A program made the translations under genes and the position numbers. 64,000 nucleotides of DNA, taken from the NCBI RefSeq assembly GCF_030811475.1, contig NZ_JAUSQV010000001.1:806001-870000 (forward strand), read 5' to 3'. Below are positions 1 to 9,052 of the stretch, piece by piece (the first letter of the stretch is position 1; the number at the start of each line of letters is the position of its first letter). This stretch comes from Nakamurella flavida. Its GTDB lineage: Bacteria; Actinomycetota; Actinomycetes; Mycobacteriales; Nakamurellaceae. The notes beneath the pieces are model-generated. The model did not search any database. It was not told where the DNA came from and saw only the letters and a list, made by a program, of their open reading frames with translations.

Positions 1-809
1 GGGGCATCGCCGTCGGTGCCGGGGTGGCGGCCACCGCGACCGTCGGCTGGGGCATGACCCAGGCGCTGTCCACCGACGTCCGGGTGCTGCGGCAGGGTGT
101 ACCGCTGACCCGGCTGCCCGCCGGTCTGGACGGGTACCGCATCGCGGTGGTCACCGATCTGCACCTGGGTGCGTTGAACGGTCGGGCGTTCACCGAGCGG
201 GTCGTCGCCGCGGTCAACGCCGAGCAGGTCGACGCGGTGGCCCTGGTCGGCGACCTGGTGGACGGGTCGGTGGCCGCGCTCAGCGACAGCGTCGCCCCTC
301 TCGCCGGACTCACCAGCGTCGACGGCACGTTCTTCACCACCGGCAACCACGAGTACTACTCCGGCGCGGGCGAATGGATGCGGCACCTGCCGACCCTGGG
401 CATCACCGTGCTGCACAACTCCTCGGTGGGTGTCAGCCGCGGCGGGGATTCCCTGCGCATCGCCGGCATCAACGACTGGACCGGCGAGGAGAACGGCGAT
501 CCGGCCAACCTGCAGACCGCGCTGGCCGATCGCGCCGACGGCGAGCCCGTCGTGCTCATGGCCCACCAGCCGCGGCAGGTCGGGGCGGCCGCCGCGGCCG
601 ATGTCGACCTGCAGCTGGCCGGGCACACCCATGGCGGCCAGATCTGGCCCTTCCACTACGCCGTGCTCGCCCAGCAGAAAGTGCTGTGGGGGCTGAGCCG
701 CCACGACAACACCTGGCTCTACACCTCCCGCGGCATCGGGTTCTGGGGTCCGCCCGTCCGGGTCGGGGCACCGCCGGACATCACGGTGCTGACGCTGACG
801 CGACCCTGA
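1..809 (+). CDS. Metallophosphoesterase, membrane-anchored (5' end cut off by window)
   Basis: Calcineurin-type phosphoesterase, the YkuE/YaeI-like group that in characterised members hydrolyses phosphodiester or pyrophosphate bonds at the cell surface. The dinuclear metal-site motifs appear in order: VTDLHLG (D and H), GDLVDG, TGNHEYY, AHQP and GHTHGGQIWP. The reading frame is open to the window edge and its first residues (AVGAGVAATATVGWG) look like the end of a transmembrane segment, so the true start lies upstream. The GTG at 24 is not a convincing start. The C-terminus is complete. A MarR gene follows 46 bp later on the same strand. The family is clear; the substrate is not. Confidence 0.9.
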   Translation, partial: GIAVGAGVAATATVGWGMTQALSTDVRVLRQGVPLTRLPAGLDGYRIAVVTDLHLGALNGRAFTERVVAAVNAEQVDAVALVGDLVDGSVAALSDSVAPLAGLTSVDGTFFTTGNHEYYSGAGEWMRHLPTLGITVLHNSSVGVSRGGDSLRIAGINDWTGEENGDPANLQTALADRADGEPVVLMAHQPRQVGAAAAADVDLQLAGHTHGGQIWPFHYAVLAQQKVLWGLSRHDNTWLYTSRGIGFWGPPVRVGAPPDITVLTLTRP

Positions 810-855
810 GCCGGGCCGGGATCGTCCCCGGCCGGCCGCTTGCTACGGTGCTCCG

Positions 856-1362
856 ATGACCTCGGGATCGCCTGCCCTGCCGTTCGATCCGATCGCCAAG
901 GCCGCGGAGACGTGGGCCGAACGCGTCGGACCGAACGCCTCGATGGAGGCGGTCACCAACATCATGCGGGTGCAGCAGATCCTGCAGGCCAGCGTGGACG
1001 AACGGCTGCGGCCGCACAACCTGACCTTCGCCCGCTACGAGGCGCTGGTGCTGCTGTCGTTCTCGAAGCGTGGGTCGCTGCCGATGCGACTGATGGGCGA
1101 GCGGCTGCAGCTGCACCCGACGTCGATCACCAACATCGTGGACCGACTCGAGGCCGAGGGCCTGGCCCGCCGCCTGCCCCACCCGAACGACCGACGCACC
1201 ACCCTGGTCGAACTCACCGACACCGGCCGGGAACGGTTGGCCGCGGCCACCGTCGCGGTCACCGCGTCCGACTTCGGCTTCGTCGGGCTCGACCCGTCCG
1301 AGCTCGTCCAGCTCTCCGGCCTGCTGACCAAGGTGCGGCGGGCCTCCGGCGACTTCGCCTGA
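856..1362 (+). CDS. MarR-family transcriptional regulator
   Basis: 168-residue winged-helix repressor of the MarR type. The central part carries the recognition helix and wing (LHPTSITNIVDRLEAEGLA, then HPNDRRTTLVELT). An N-terminal dimerisation helix precedes it (about residues 20-60). MarR proteins normally bind a palindrome at their own or a neighbouring promoter and release it when bound by a small phenolic or lipophilic ligand. The hexamer TACGGT sits exactly 6 nt before the ATG, so the mRNA may be leaderless. The gene converges on an ABC exporter permease with only 13 bp between stops. Nothing here shows its target; the adjacent exporter is a natural guess. Confidence 0.93.
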   Translation: MTSGSPALPFDPIAKAAETWAERVGPNASMEAVTNIMRVQQILQASVDERLRPHNLTFARYEALVLLSFSKRGSLPMRLMGERLQLHPTSITNIVDRLEAEGLARRLPHPNDRRTTLVELTDTGRERLAAATVAVTASDFGFVGLDPSELVQLSGLLTKVRRASGDFA

Positions 1363-1375
1363 CCGGCACGCACTC

Positions 1376-2440
1376 TCAGGCCGCGTCCCAGCGGAACACC
1401 CGGGTGGCGAGCGCCGTGAGCACGGCCGCAAAGCCGAGCAGGATCGCGATGGGCAGCAGCGCCGCCGTCGGGCCCTCCCCGCGCACCATCACGTCCTTCA
1501 TGCCCTCCACGAGATAGCCCATCGGCAGCGCCTTCGACAGCACCGTCAGCCAGCCCGGGGCGGTGTCGATGGGCAGGAACGCGCCGGACAGGAACGCCAT
1601 CGGCAGGGTGATGAGGTTGACCAGCCCGGCCCCGCCCTCGGACGTCTTCGCCACCGCGCCGACGAGCAGCCCGATGGACAGGAACGCGAGGGTCCCGGCC
1701 AGGACCAGCGGGACGGCCATGTACCAGGCGCCGGACAGCCGGAGCCCGAGGAACGGCAGCACGGACACCCCGACGTAGATGGCCAGCTGCACGAGCGCGA
1801 CGGTCAGCGACACCACCACCCGGGCGGCGACCACCGTCGAGGTGCGGATCGGCGCCAGCCGCAGGCGACGGAGCACCCGCTTCTCCCGCCAGGTGATCAG
1901 CATCATCGCCGCGCCGAAGGTCGCACCGACCGCGACGCCGTACGCGATCATCCCCGGGGCGACGAACTGGATCGGTTGCAGCGCATCGTCCTCGACCTGC
2001 CGGGAGGTCAACGTGTACGTCGGCGGGATGCCCGAGGTCACGATGTTCACCTGGTCGACGAACCCGGCGAAGATGCCCTGCACGGTGGCCGCGGTGACCG
2101 GGTCGGCGGAGGAGAAGTACAGGACCAGTTCCTGGCCGCGCTGCTCCATGGCAGCCCCGGCATCCCCCCGCCGGACGGCGGTCAGCGCATCGTCGATCGA
2201 CGCCGCGCCGCGGATCTCCACGGCCTCGTCCAGTCCGGTGCGCGCGGAGGCGGGCAAGGCGTCGACGACGGCCACGTTGCCGACCTCCAGGACGGTGACC
2301 CGGGCCGCACCGCCCCCGGTGAACACCGCGCCGAACACGATGATGAAGAACAGCGGGAAGACGATCGAGAAGAACAGCGACAGCCGGTCGCGGAAGAATC
2401 CCTTGACCATGGCCAGGGCCAGCGCGGCGAACACCCTCAC
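1376..2440 (-). CDS. ABC-2 type transporter permease
   Basis: 354-residue membrane subunit of a drug/lipid-type ABC exporter (ABC2_membrane_3 architecture). One transmembrane helix lies near the N-terminus (LSLFFSIVFPLFFIIVFGAVF), followed by a large extracytoplasmic domain (about residues 45-160) and then five or six helices. The start was set at GTG 2440 because it overlaps the stop of the ATPase gene as GTGA, the standard translational coupling, and because it leaves the first helix complete. The partner ATPase is directly upstream. Substrate unknown; such pairs often export antibiotics or lipids. Confidence 0.9.
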   Translation of the reverse strand: MRVFAALALAMVKGFFRDRLSLFFSIVFPLFFIIVFGAVFTGGGAARVTVLEVGNVAVVDALPASARTGLDEAVEIRGAASIDDALTAVRRGDAGAAMEQRGQELVLYFSSADPVTAATVQGIFAGFVDQVNIVTSGIPPTYTLTSRQVEDDALQPIQFVAPGMIAYGVAVGATFGAAMMLITWREKRVLRRLRLAPIRTSTVVAARVVVSLTVALVQLAIYVGVSVLPFLGLRLSGAWYMAVPLVLAGTLAFLSIGLLVGAVAKTSEGGAGLVNLITLPMAFLSGAFLPIDTAPGWLTVLSKALPMGYLVEGMKDVMVRGEGPTAALLPIAILLGFAAVLTALATRVFRWDAA

Positions 2441-3360
2441 GCGCGGTACTCCCGTCCGGTCAGGGCCAGGAAGACGTCCTCCAGGTTGGCCCCCTGGACC
2501 TGCAACCCGGTCAGCGCGTCCGCCCGGGCCAGCGCGGCGAGCACCGGCGCGGGCCGCCGGGTGACCAGCGCCGTCCCCGCCCCGTCCTGCTCGACCACCA
2601 CCTCGGCATCGACCGGTCCGACCAGCTCCCGGGCCCCGTCCCCCGACAGCACCCCGGGGGCCAAGGAGATCCGCACCGGGGCGTCCAGCGCCCGGATGAG
2701 CTCGGCCGGTGTGCCCAGCTGCAGCACCCGGCCGCCGTCCAGGATGGCCACCCGGTCGCACAGGGTCTGCGCCTCCTCCATGGAGTGGGTGGTCAGCACG
2801 ACGGTCGCTCCCCGGGTGTTGATGGCGCGCAACAGGTCCCACAGATTCCGACGGGCCTGCGGGTCCAGGGCACCGGTCGGCTCGTCCAGGAAGACGACCT
2901 CCGGGTCGTGCACCAGAGCGCACGCGATGGACAACCGCTGCGCCTGCCCGCCGGACAGCTTCTCGGCCCGCACGCCCGCCTTGTCCTGCAGGCCGACCAG
3001 CTCCAGCAGCTCCGTCGCCCGGCTCGCCGGTCGGCCGTACAGCGCGCAGAAGGTGCGGAGCTGCTCCCCCGCGGTCAGCCGTTCGAAGAACGAACTGGCC
3101 TGCAGCTGCACACCGATCCGGCCCAGCAGCCGCTGGTCCCGGGGCCAGGAGGGCAGGCCCAGGACGGTGACCGTGCCCGCGTCGGGCTTGCGCAGCCCCT
3201 CGATGATCTCCAGCAGCGTCGTCTTCCCGGCTCCGTTGGGGCCGAGGATGCCGAAGAACTCGCCCCGCCGCACCGACAGGGAGACGTCGTCCACGGCGAC
3301 CAGGGGGCCGTAGCGTTTGACGACCCCGCTGGCCACGATCGTCCGGGTGTCGGGGTCCAC
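2437..3360 (-). CDS. ABC transporter ATP-binding protein (DrrA-like)
   Basis: 307-residue ATPase that powers the adjacent exporter. Walker A is GPNGAGKTT, the signature is LSGGQAQRLSIACAL, Walker B is VVFLDEPTGALD, and the switch histidine is in TTHSMEEA. The C-terminal 80 residues form the regulatory extension common in DrrA/CcmA-like ATPases. The start at GTG 3360 gives the usual short lead-in before the first strand (VVKRYGPLVAVDDVSL); upstream sequence in this frame reads like non-coding DNA, and no strong Shine-Dalgarno is visible. The gene overlaps the permease by 4 bp and is divergent from the epimerase gene at 3493. Confidence 0.92.
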   Translation of the reverse strand: MDPDTRTIVASGVVKRYGPLVAVDDVSLSVRRGEFFGILGPNGAGKTTLLEIIEGLRKPDAGTVTVLGLPSWPRDQRLLGRIGVQLQASSFFERLTAGEQLRTFCALYGRPASRATELLELVGLQDKAGVRAEKLSGGQAQRLSIACALVHDPEVVFLDEPTGALDPQARRNLWDLLRAINTRGATVVLTTHSMEEAQTLCDRVAILDGGRVLQLGTPAELIRALDAPVRISLAPGVLSGDGARELVGPVDAEVVVEQDGAGTALVTRRPAPVLAALARADALTGLQVQGANLEDVFLALTGREYRA

Positions 3361-3480
3361 TTCGTCGAGTGTGCCCGCCGGCGGCCGGGGGTGCCCACCG
3401 GGACACGCAGAACCGACCGTCGCACCCGGGCGACCCGTCGCCGTGACCCTCGCGCACGTCCCCGGGCCGGTGCGCGTGGC

Positions 3481-3486
3481 TATCGT
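3481..3486 (+). promoter_or_regulatory. Candidate -10 element for a leaderless epimerase mRNA
   Basis: TATCGT matches the actinobacterial TANNNT -10 pattern and lies 6 nt before the ATG at 3493, with no Shine-Dalgarno. Transcription would then start at or next to the start codon. No matching -35 element is visible. Confidence 0.4.
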
Positions 3487-3492
3487 GGGCCG

Positions 3493-3975
3493 ATGATGCA
3501 GACGGTGGACGGGCCGGTCGAGAACGCCGCTCTGCCCGGCATCGTCGGTGTCGACCACATCGGCCTGGCCGTGCCCGACCTGACCGCCGCGGTGCACCTG
3601 CACACGGCGGTGCTCGGCGGGCGCCTCGAGCACCGTGAGGAGAACGTGGAGCAGGGCGTCGTCGAGGTGATGATCGCCTTCGACGGCGGCACCCGGGTCC
3701 AGCTGCTCGCCCCGACCTCGCCGGACTCACCGGTGGGGCGGTTCCTGGCCTCGCGGGGGCCCGGCATGCACCACCTGGCCTACCGGGTGTCCGACATCGG
3801 CTCGGCCGCCGGCGCACTCCGGGCCCGGGGGATGCGCCTGCTGTCCGACACCGACCGCCTCGGCACCGCCGGGTCGCGCATCCTGTTCGTCCACCCCCGC
3901 GACGCCGGCGGGGTGCTGGTCGAGCTCGTCCAGCCCGCCCGGACCGACCAGGTGGGGACCGGCGCCGCGGGCTGA
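3493..3975 (+). CDS. Methylmalonyl-CoA epimerase-like VOC protein
   Basis: 160-residue glyoxalase/VOC-fold protein. The first betaalphabetabetabeta module begins GVDHIGLAVPDL (metal-ligand His) and the second has GMHHLAYRVSDI (second His); the terminal Glu ligand lies in GGVLVELVQP. These are the hallmarks of methylmalonyl-CoA epimerase, which interconverts R and S methylmalonyl-CoA in propionate, odd-chain fatty acid and branched amino acid metabolism. Length is slightly above the usual 140-150. ATG 3493 is used; a second ATG follows at 3496. The mutase genes are not nearby, so the assignment rests on family resemblance. Confidence 0.85.
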   Translation: MMQTVDGPVENAALPGIVGVDHIGLAVPDLTAAVHLHTAVLGGRLEHREENVEQGVVEVMIAFDGGTRVQLLAPTSPDSPVGRFLASRGPGMHHLAYRVSDIGSAAGALRARGMRLLSDTDRLGTAGSRILFVHPRDAGGVLVELVQPARTDQVGTGAAG

Positions 3976-4032
3976 CGCCGTCCTGCGGCCTGCCTTCCCC
4001 GGCCCGGCCCCACGGGGTGGAACGATGGGGGC

Positions 4033-5652
4033 ATGAGCTCCAGCGACTGGCTTCCCGCCCAGGCTCCCTTCGACGTCGTGCGGCGGGGTTTCGACACCGA
4101 ACAGGTCACCTCCCATCTCGAACGGCTGGAGTACGACCTCCGGATCGCCACCGCCAACCGGGACGCCACCTCCCTGCGGCTCACCGAGCTGACCGACCAG
4201 CTGGCCGCGGCCCAGCGACAGGCCGACGAATTCCGCGCCGAGCTGGACCGCCAGGCCGGCGAACCGGTGTCGATGGCCGGTCTGTCCGACCGCATGCAGC
4301 GGATGATCCGCATCGCCGAGGAGGAGGCGACGGAGATCCGCACCCGCGCCGCCGCCGACGCCACCTCGCTGCGGGCCGAGCTCACCGCCGCGCTGACCGC
4401 GCAGGCCGCCGAGAAGGAGTCGTTCGACGACGAGCGGGAGCGCACCCGCCGGCAGCTGGCCGAGCAGGTCCGCGACCTGGTCGGCGAGGCGAGCGCCGAG
4501 GCCGAGGCGACCCGCGCGCAGGCCCGGCAGGAATCCGAGGCGCTCGTGCTGACCGCCCGACAGCAGTCCGAGTCCGCGCTGGCCTCGGCCACCGCGGAGG
4601 CCGACCGCACGTTGGGCGACGCCCGCGGCGAGGCCCAGCGGACGCTGAATGCGGCCCGCACCGAGGCCCAGCAGACCGTGGGCGCCGCCCGGGCCGAGGC
4701 CGAGGCGACCCTCGGCGCGGCCCGCGCCGAGGCCGAGGCGACGTTGCTCGCCGCCCGCACCGAGGCCCAGCAGACGATGGACCGGGCCCACGCCGAGGCC
4801 GACTACCTGCTCACCTCCGCGCGGACCCAGGCCGACACCCTCACCGCCACGGCGACCGCCGAGCGGGACCGGTTGGACGCGGAGGGCACGGCGCGCCGCG
4901 CCCAGGTCGACGAGGACTTCGAGATCGCCAGCCAGGCGCGGCGGGCGGAGTTCCACACCCGGCTCACCGAGCGCGAGGAGCTGTCCGTCGCCGACGCCCA
5001 CCACCGGGTGGAGACGGCCACGGCGGAGGCCGAGCGACTGGTGCGGGAAGCCACCGACCACGCCCACCGGTTGGTGCGCGACGCCACCGATCACTCCACC
5101 GAGCTGGTCCGGCGGGCCACCGCGGAATCCGCCCAGCGGGTGCACGAGGCGGACGACGCCGTCATCGCCCTCACCGATCTGCGGTCCACGCTGCTGCAGC
5201 AGATGCAGGATCTGCGCGGCCACCTGGGCATGATCGACGGCCACGTGGCGTCGGCACCCGACCTGGTGGCCGCCCCGCCGACCGAGGCCGCCCGCCCGGT
5301 CACCGGGGACTTCCCCGCCGATCCCGCCGCCCGCCCGACCGGCCGCGGCCGGGACTTCCAGGAGGGCGCACTGCCGTTCAGCGACGAGCTGGAGAGGGCC
5401 GCCGCCGGGCCGGTCCAGGAGACGGGCACGACGGCGGCGGATGCTGCCGCCCCGGCCGCAGCCACCGACACCGGGGTCGACCCGGATCCGACCGAGGCGA
5501 GCGAGGTCGAGCCGGAGATCGACGATCCGGAGGTCGAGCACGACTCCCGTCCGGCCCCGGCCGGGTCCCGGCCGCTCGACCGGTCCGCCCAGCCCGAGGG
5601 CAAGCGCAAGCAGGGGCGTTCGTTCGCGGACCGGGCACGGGGTCGGCACTGA
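4033..5652 (+). CDS. DivIVA-domain coiled-coil protein (Scy/FilP-like)
   Basis: 539-residue cytoskeletal-type protein. The N-terminus (about residues 10-60) is a DivIVA/Wag31-like membrane-curvature and coiled-coil segment (FDVVRRGFDTEQVTSHLERLE). It is followed by about 330 residues of Ala/Glu/Arg-rich coiled coil. Residues 193-258 hold six near-perfect 11-residue units (pattern T-L-x-x-A-R-x-E-A-x-x), a hendecad periodicity typical of Streptomyces Scy. The last 120 residues are Pro/Ala/Asp-rich and probably disordered, ending in a basic tail. A role in polar growth or septum placement is inferred from domain type. ATG 4033 follows an AACGAT hexamer by 6 nt. Confidence 0.85.
   Translation: MSSSDWLPAQAPFDVVRRGFDTEQVTSHLERLEYDLRIATANRDATSLRLTELTDQLAAAQRQADEFRAELDRQAGEPVSMAGLSDRMQRMIRIAEEEATEIRTRAAADATSLRAELTAALTAQAAEKESFDDERERTRRQLAEQVRDLVGEASAEAEATRAQARQESEALVLTARQQSESALASATAEADRTLGDARGEAQRTLNAARTEAQQTVGAARAEAEATLGAARAEAEATLLAARTEAQQTMDRAHAEADYLLTSARTQADTLTATATAERDRLDAEGTARRAQVDEDFEIASQARRAEFHTRLTEREELSVADAHHRVETATAEAERLVREATDHAHRLVRDATDHSTELVRRATAESAQRVHEADDAVIALTDLRSTLLQQMQDLRGHLGMIDGHVASAPDLVAAPPTEAARPVTGDFPADPAARPTGRGRDFQEGALPFSDELERAAAGPVQETGTTAADAAAPAAATDTGVDPDPTEASEVEPEIDDPEVEHDSRPAPAGSRPLDRSAQPEGKRKQGRSFADRARGRH
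4609..4806 (+). repeat. Six 33-bp in-frame repeats encoding hendecads
   Basis: Six consecutive 33-bp units (starts at 4609, 4642, 4675, 4708, 4741, 4774) encode 11-residue blocks such as TLNAARTEAQQ, TVGAARAEAEA, TLGAARAEAEA and TLLAARTEAQQ. The last block is the most diverged (TMDRAHAEADY). An 11-residue period gives a nearly straight, right-handed coiled coil rather than a heptad supercoil. Confidence 0.85.
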
Positions 5653-5708
5653 CATCCCGCCGGACCGGCCGGGCCTGACGATCGGCCCGCCTGCCGGCCG
5701 GCCGGAGT

Positions 5709-5748
5709 CGGGTGGTCGGCCACCGGATGTCCGGTGACCGACCGCCCG
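5709..5748. terminator. Bidirectional hairpin between convergent genes
   Basis: An 18-bp stem (left arm 5709-5726, right arm 5731-5748) closes a 4-nt ATGT loop; only two positions are G-U wobbles. It lies between the stop of the DivIVA-like gene (5652) and the stop of the ABC permease gene (5751), where it can terminate both. No U-tract is present, as is usual in high-GC actinobacteria. Confidence 0.75.
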
Positions 5749-5750
5749 GC

Positions 5751-7337
5751 TCAGCTGCGGTCGCCCGCGGCGACGGTGGCCAGGATCTCCGGCCCGTTCT
5801 GCAGGTAACGATCAGCGCTCACCTTGACCAGCCGGTCGAGTGCGAGGAACCCGCACACCGGCCCGAGGACCAGGGCCACCCAGCCCCACCAGGGAGCCAC
5901 CACCAGGGACAGCACCACGGCGATACCGGCCGGGACGCCCACCAGCAGGCCGATACCGAGGATGGCGAGGGTGGCGCGGGTCGTCCGCCCCTTCTGCCCG
6001 GGGACGCTGGAGGCGAACATCGACTTGCGGCTCTGCGGCATGGCGTACGGGATGACCGCGGCGATGTAGGTCGACGCGGCAGCCCCGCCGAGCATGACGC
6101 CCAGCGCGAGACCGAGGGCACCGGGGACCTTGTCCCACGCGTCGTACACCGTCGCCTGCAGGGCCAGGGCGACCAGCACCAGCACCGTTCCGGGGAGGAA
6201 CGCGGCGACCACGTGCCCGACGCTCTCCCCGCGGGCGCGGGCGCGGTCGGCGATCGTCTGCAGGTGGAGCCAGAGCCCGGAGCCGTCCACCCCGTACTGG
6301 TTGGCGGACTGGGTGCCGATCAGCAGCGCGCCGAACGCGACGGCGTAGACACCGCCGGGCCCGCGGGCGACGAAGAACGGCCACGCGATGATCAGCACCC
6401 CGATCATCAGCCACGGCATGCGTCGCATCGGATCGCGCCACATCAGCAACCGGTCGCGGCCGGCGACCACCCGGGCCGTCCCGGCCACGCCGCCACCGAC
6501 GGACGTGTCGTGGGACGCACCGGACGGGGCCGAGCTCTCGGTGCTCGAGGACACGGTGGTCAACGTGGTGACCAGCGCCCGGCGCCACCAGATCCAGCCG
6601 AGCACCAGGGGGGCCACACCGATGACCGCCGCCAGGGCCACGCGTCCCCACTGGCCGGTGGCCACCAGCTGGGGCAGCAGGGCGAGACTGCCCGACGGCA
6701 GCCAGCCGAAGATGCCGGCCGCCTTCTCGACCCCGGACTGGACACCGGACCCGCCGCCGCTGTTCAGCAGCCAGGACAGCGCCAGGTAGAGGACGAAGAT
6801 GCCGAAGCCGACGGCCATGCCGAGGTCCCGACCGCGGCGGCTCTCCATCAGGGTGGACATCGCGGTGGACGCCGCCCGGGACAGCACCACACAGGTCAGC
6901 AGCTGCAGGACGGCGCACACGAGCGCGACCGGCAGCACCGACCACGGTGCGGACAGGGCCACCACGGCCCCGAGCAGCACGATGACGTTCGCCGCAGGGA
7001 GATAGCCGATGAGGGAGGAGGTCAGCAGACCGCGCTGCAGGTCCCGCATCCGGATGGGCAGCAGGGCGAAGCGCGCCGGGTCGACCGTCTCGTCGACGCC
7101 GAAGGCGATGAGCGGTGTCAGCACCCAGCCCACCAGTTGCAGGGTGAACAGGGTGACGACCAGGACGACGGCGACATCGGGCACCGACCGCAACAGCACC
7201 AGACCGAACGCGGCGAAGCCCAGGACGAGCACGGCCAGGACCAGCAGGATCACGATGCCGACCCGTGCGCCGCCCCGGGAGGCCCGGAGCCGGCTCGTCA
7301 CCAGCCGCCATTTCAGGCTTGCGAAGACCCCAACCAC
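5751..7337 (-). CDS. ABC-2 type transporter permease, large
   Basis: 528-residue polytopic membrane protein with about 12 hydrophobic helices (for example VGIVILLVLAVLVLGFAAF and VAVVLVVTLFTLQLVGWVL). A cytoplasmic loop rich in Ser and Thr lies mid-protein around VSSSTESSAPSGASHD. This is the double-length permease type seen in actinobacterial ABC-2 exporters. The start was set at GTG 7337 because GAGGGGGGA lies a few bases upstream as a Shine-Dalgarno. It overlaps the end of the ATPase gene by 25 bp. Substrate unknown. Confidence 0.85.
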   Translation of the reverse strand: MVGVFASLKWRLVTSRLRASRGGARVGIVILLVLAVLVLGFAAFGLVLLRSVPDVAVVLVVTLFTLQLVGWVLTPLIAFGVDETVDPARFALLPIRMRDLQRGLLTSSLIGYLPAANVIVLLGAVVALSAPWSVLPVALVCAVLQLLTCVVLSRAASTAMSTLMESRRGRDLGMAVGFGIFVLYLALSWLLNSGGGSGVQSGVEKAAGIFGWLPSGSLALLPQLVATGQWGRVALAAVIGVAPLVLGWIWWRRALVTTLTTVSSSTESSAPSGASHDTSVGGGVAGTARVVAGRDRLLMWRDPMRRMPWLMIGVLIIAWPFFVARGPGGVYAVAFGALLIGTQSANQYGVDGSGLWLHLQTIADRARARGESVGHVVAAFLPGTVLVLVALALQATVYDAWDKVPGALGLALGVMLGGAAASTYIAAVIPYAMPQSRKSMFASSVPGQKGRTTRATLAILGIGLLVGVPAGIAVVLSLVVAPWWGWVALVLGPVCGFLALDRLVKVSADRYLQNGPEILATVAAGDRS

Positions 7338-8182
7338 GACAGTCCCCCCTCTCCGACCTCGTCGGCGCCGACCAGGTGCATGAACGCGTCGTCCAGGCTC
7401 GACGCCGAGCCGCGCACCTCGGCGAGCGGCCCGGAGGCGACGAGCCGGCCGCGGCTCATCACCGCCACGTGTGAGCACAGCCCCTCGACCAGGGCCATGA
7501 CGTGGCTGGAGAAGATGACGGTGCCGCCGGCGCCGGTGTAGCGCGACAGCACCGTGCGGATGATGCGGGCGGACACCGGATCGACGGCCTCGAGCGGTTC
7601 GTCGAGCAGCAGCACCGGCGGGGAGTGCAGCAGCGCGGCGGCCAGGGTGATCTTCTTGCGCATGCCGGTGGAGTAGTCGGCGACCAACTTGCCGCCGGCC
7701 TCGTCGAGATCCAGCACGTGCAGCAGCTCGGTCGCCCGGGAGGTCACCGTCTCGGCGGGCATGCCCCGCAGCCGGCCGAGATAGCTGAGCAGCTCCGGGC
7801 CGGACAGCCGCTCGAACAGGCGCAGGCCGTCCGGCAGCACGCCCATCCGCGCCTTGGCGCCGACCGGATCACCCCACACGTCCACCCCGGCCACGAAGAT
7901 GCGGCCGGAATCCGGCCGCAGCAGACCGGTGACCATCGACAGCGTGGTCGTCTTCCCGGCGCCGTTCGGGCCGACCAGACCGAAGAAGGATCCCCGGGGG
8001 ACGTCGAGATCGAGATCGTCCACGGCCACCCGTTGACCGAACGACTTGCGCAGCCCCCGGATGGTCACCGCCTGCCCTGCCGCCTCCGGGTAGGCGGCGT
8101 GGTCGGTGGGATAGCCCGGTAAGGCACCGCTGGTCGCCGTGGTGGAACCGGACACCTGGTCTGGGTGGGGGGTGTCAGTCAT
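7313..8182 (-). CDS. ABC transporter ATP-binding protein
   Basis: 289-residue ATPase partnering the large permease. Walker A is GPNGAGKTT, the signature region is YSTGMRKKITLAAALLH (the usual LSGGQ replaced by YSTGM, common in ABC-2 ATPases), and Walker B is VLLLDEPLEAVD. The conserved switch His lies in SSHVMALVE. About 45 residues precede the ABC core (TIRGLRKSFGQRVAVDDL). ATG 8182 is preceded by CAGGGT 7 nt upstream, a possible -10 for a leaderless message. The downstream gene begins inside its last codons, so the two subunits are co-translated. Confidence 0.9.
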   Translation of the reverse strand: MTDTPHPDQVSGSTTATSGALPGYPTDHAAYPEAAGQAVTIRGLRKSFGQRVAVDDLDLDVPRGSFFGLVGPNGAGKTTTLSMVTGLLRPDSGRIFVAGVDVWGDPVGAKARMGVLPDGLRLFERLSGPELLSYLGRLRGMPAETVTSRATELLHVLDLDEAGGKLVADYSTGMRKKITLAAALLHSPPVLLLDEPLEAVDPVSARIIRTVLSRYTGAGGTVIFSSHVMALVEGLCSHVAVMSRGRLVASGPLAEVRGSASSLDDAFMHLVGADEVGEGGLSWLGSSQA

Positions 8183-8245
8183 GGCGCACACCCTGCCACA
8201 GCAGCCCCACAGACCCCAGGGCACTTCGGCCCGGACCTGTCGCGG

Positions 8246-9001
8246 TCAGGACCAGTGCTCGTCCACCCACTGCACCAGCGCGTCGACGAATACGGCCGGA
8301 GCCTCGGCCGGGGTCAGATGTCCCGCACCCGGGACGACGACCAGGGTGGCCGACCCCCCGCCGTCCCGCACCAGAGCGGCCATCCGGGCCGCCTCGGCGA
8401 CCGGCGTGACGGAGTCCTGCTCCCCCACCACGACCAGCACGGGCACACCCACCGTCCGCAGCACGGCGTCGGCATCGGGGCGGCAGGCCATGGCACGTTG
8501 CAACCAGGCGACGGTCGCCGCGGGCACGGCGTGGGCGATGGCCGCGAGCTCGCGACGACAGGACCCGTCGACGCCGTCCCCCAGCAGGGGGGCGATCGCG
8601 TCCTCCCCGGTGGCCCGGTCGCCGTGGTCCGCCCGCGCGGCGACGTCCTCCCGGCGTTGCCGGCCCGCGTCGTCGTCGGCACCGGACCGGGTGTCCACCA
8701 GCACGAGCCCGGCCACCCGACCGGGATGCCGGCGCACGATGTCCAGCGCCACGTACCCACCGAGGGAGACGCCGCCGAGGATCACGGACTCCAGCCCCTG
8801 CCGGTCCCACCCGGCGACGACGTCATCGGCCAGCAGGGCGATCGAGGGGGTGTCGTGGGGCTCCACCGGGCCGGCGTCGCCGCACCCGCGCAGATCCGGG
8901 GTGATCAGCCGGCGGCCGCTCAGCAGCGAGCGGGCACCGTCGAAGAGTCTGTTGTCCAGCGGGAACGCGTGGAGCAGGACGATCGGGGGTGCGGGGCTCA
9001 T
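8246..9001 (-). CDS. Alpha/beta hydrolase
   Basis: 251-residue alpha/beta-hydrolase-fold enzyme. The oxyanion/HG motif is LLHAFPLDNRL, the nucleophile elbow is GVSLGG (Ser), the acid is in VVGEQDSVTP (Asp), and the catalytic His is in PGAGHLTPAEAP. Overall it resembles 3-oxoadipate enol-lactonase/haloperoxidase-type esterases, but the substrate cannot be read from the sequence. ATG 9001 is preceded by CAGGAT with a 7-nt gap, so it probably has its own promoter. It is 87 bp downstream of cdsA on the same strand. Confidence 0.88.
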   Translation of the reverse strand: MSPAPPIVLLHAFPLDNRLFDGARSLLSGRRLITPDLRGCGDAGPVEPHDTPSIALLADDVVAGWDRQGLESVILGGVSLGGYVALDIVRRHPGRVAGLVLVDTRSGADDDAGRQRREDVAARADHGDRATGEDAIAPLLGDGVDGSCRRELAAIAHAVPAATVAWLQRAMACRPDADAVLRTVGVPVLVVVGEQDSVTPVAEAARMAALVRDGGGSATLVVVPGAGHLTPAEAPAVFVDALVQWVDEHWS

Positions 9002-9052
9002 CGCGCCGATCCTGCCAGTCGGGCCGGCGGGCCGGTCGGTCGGTCGACGGCT

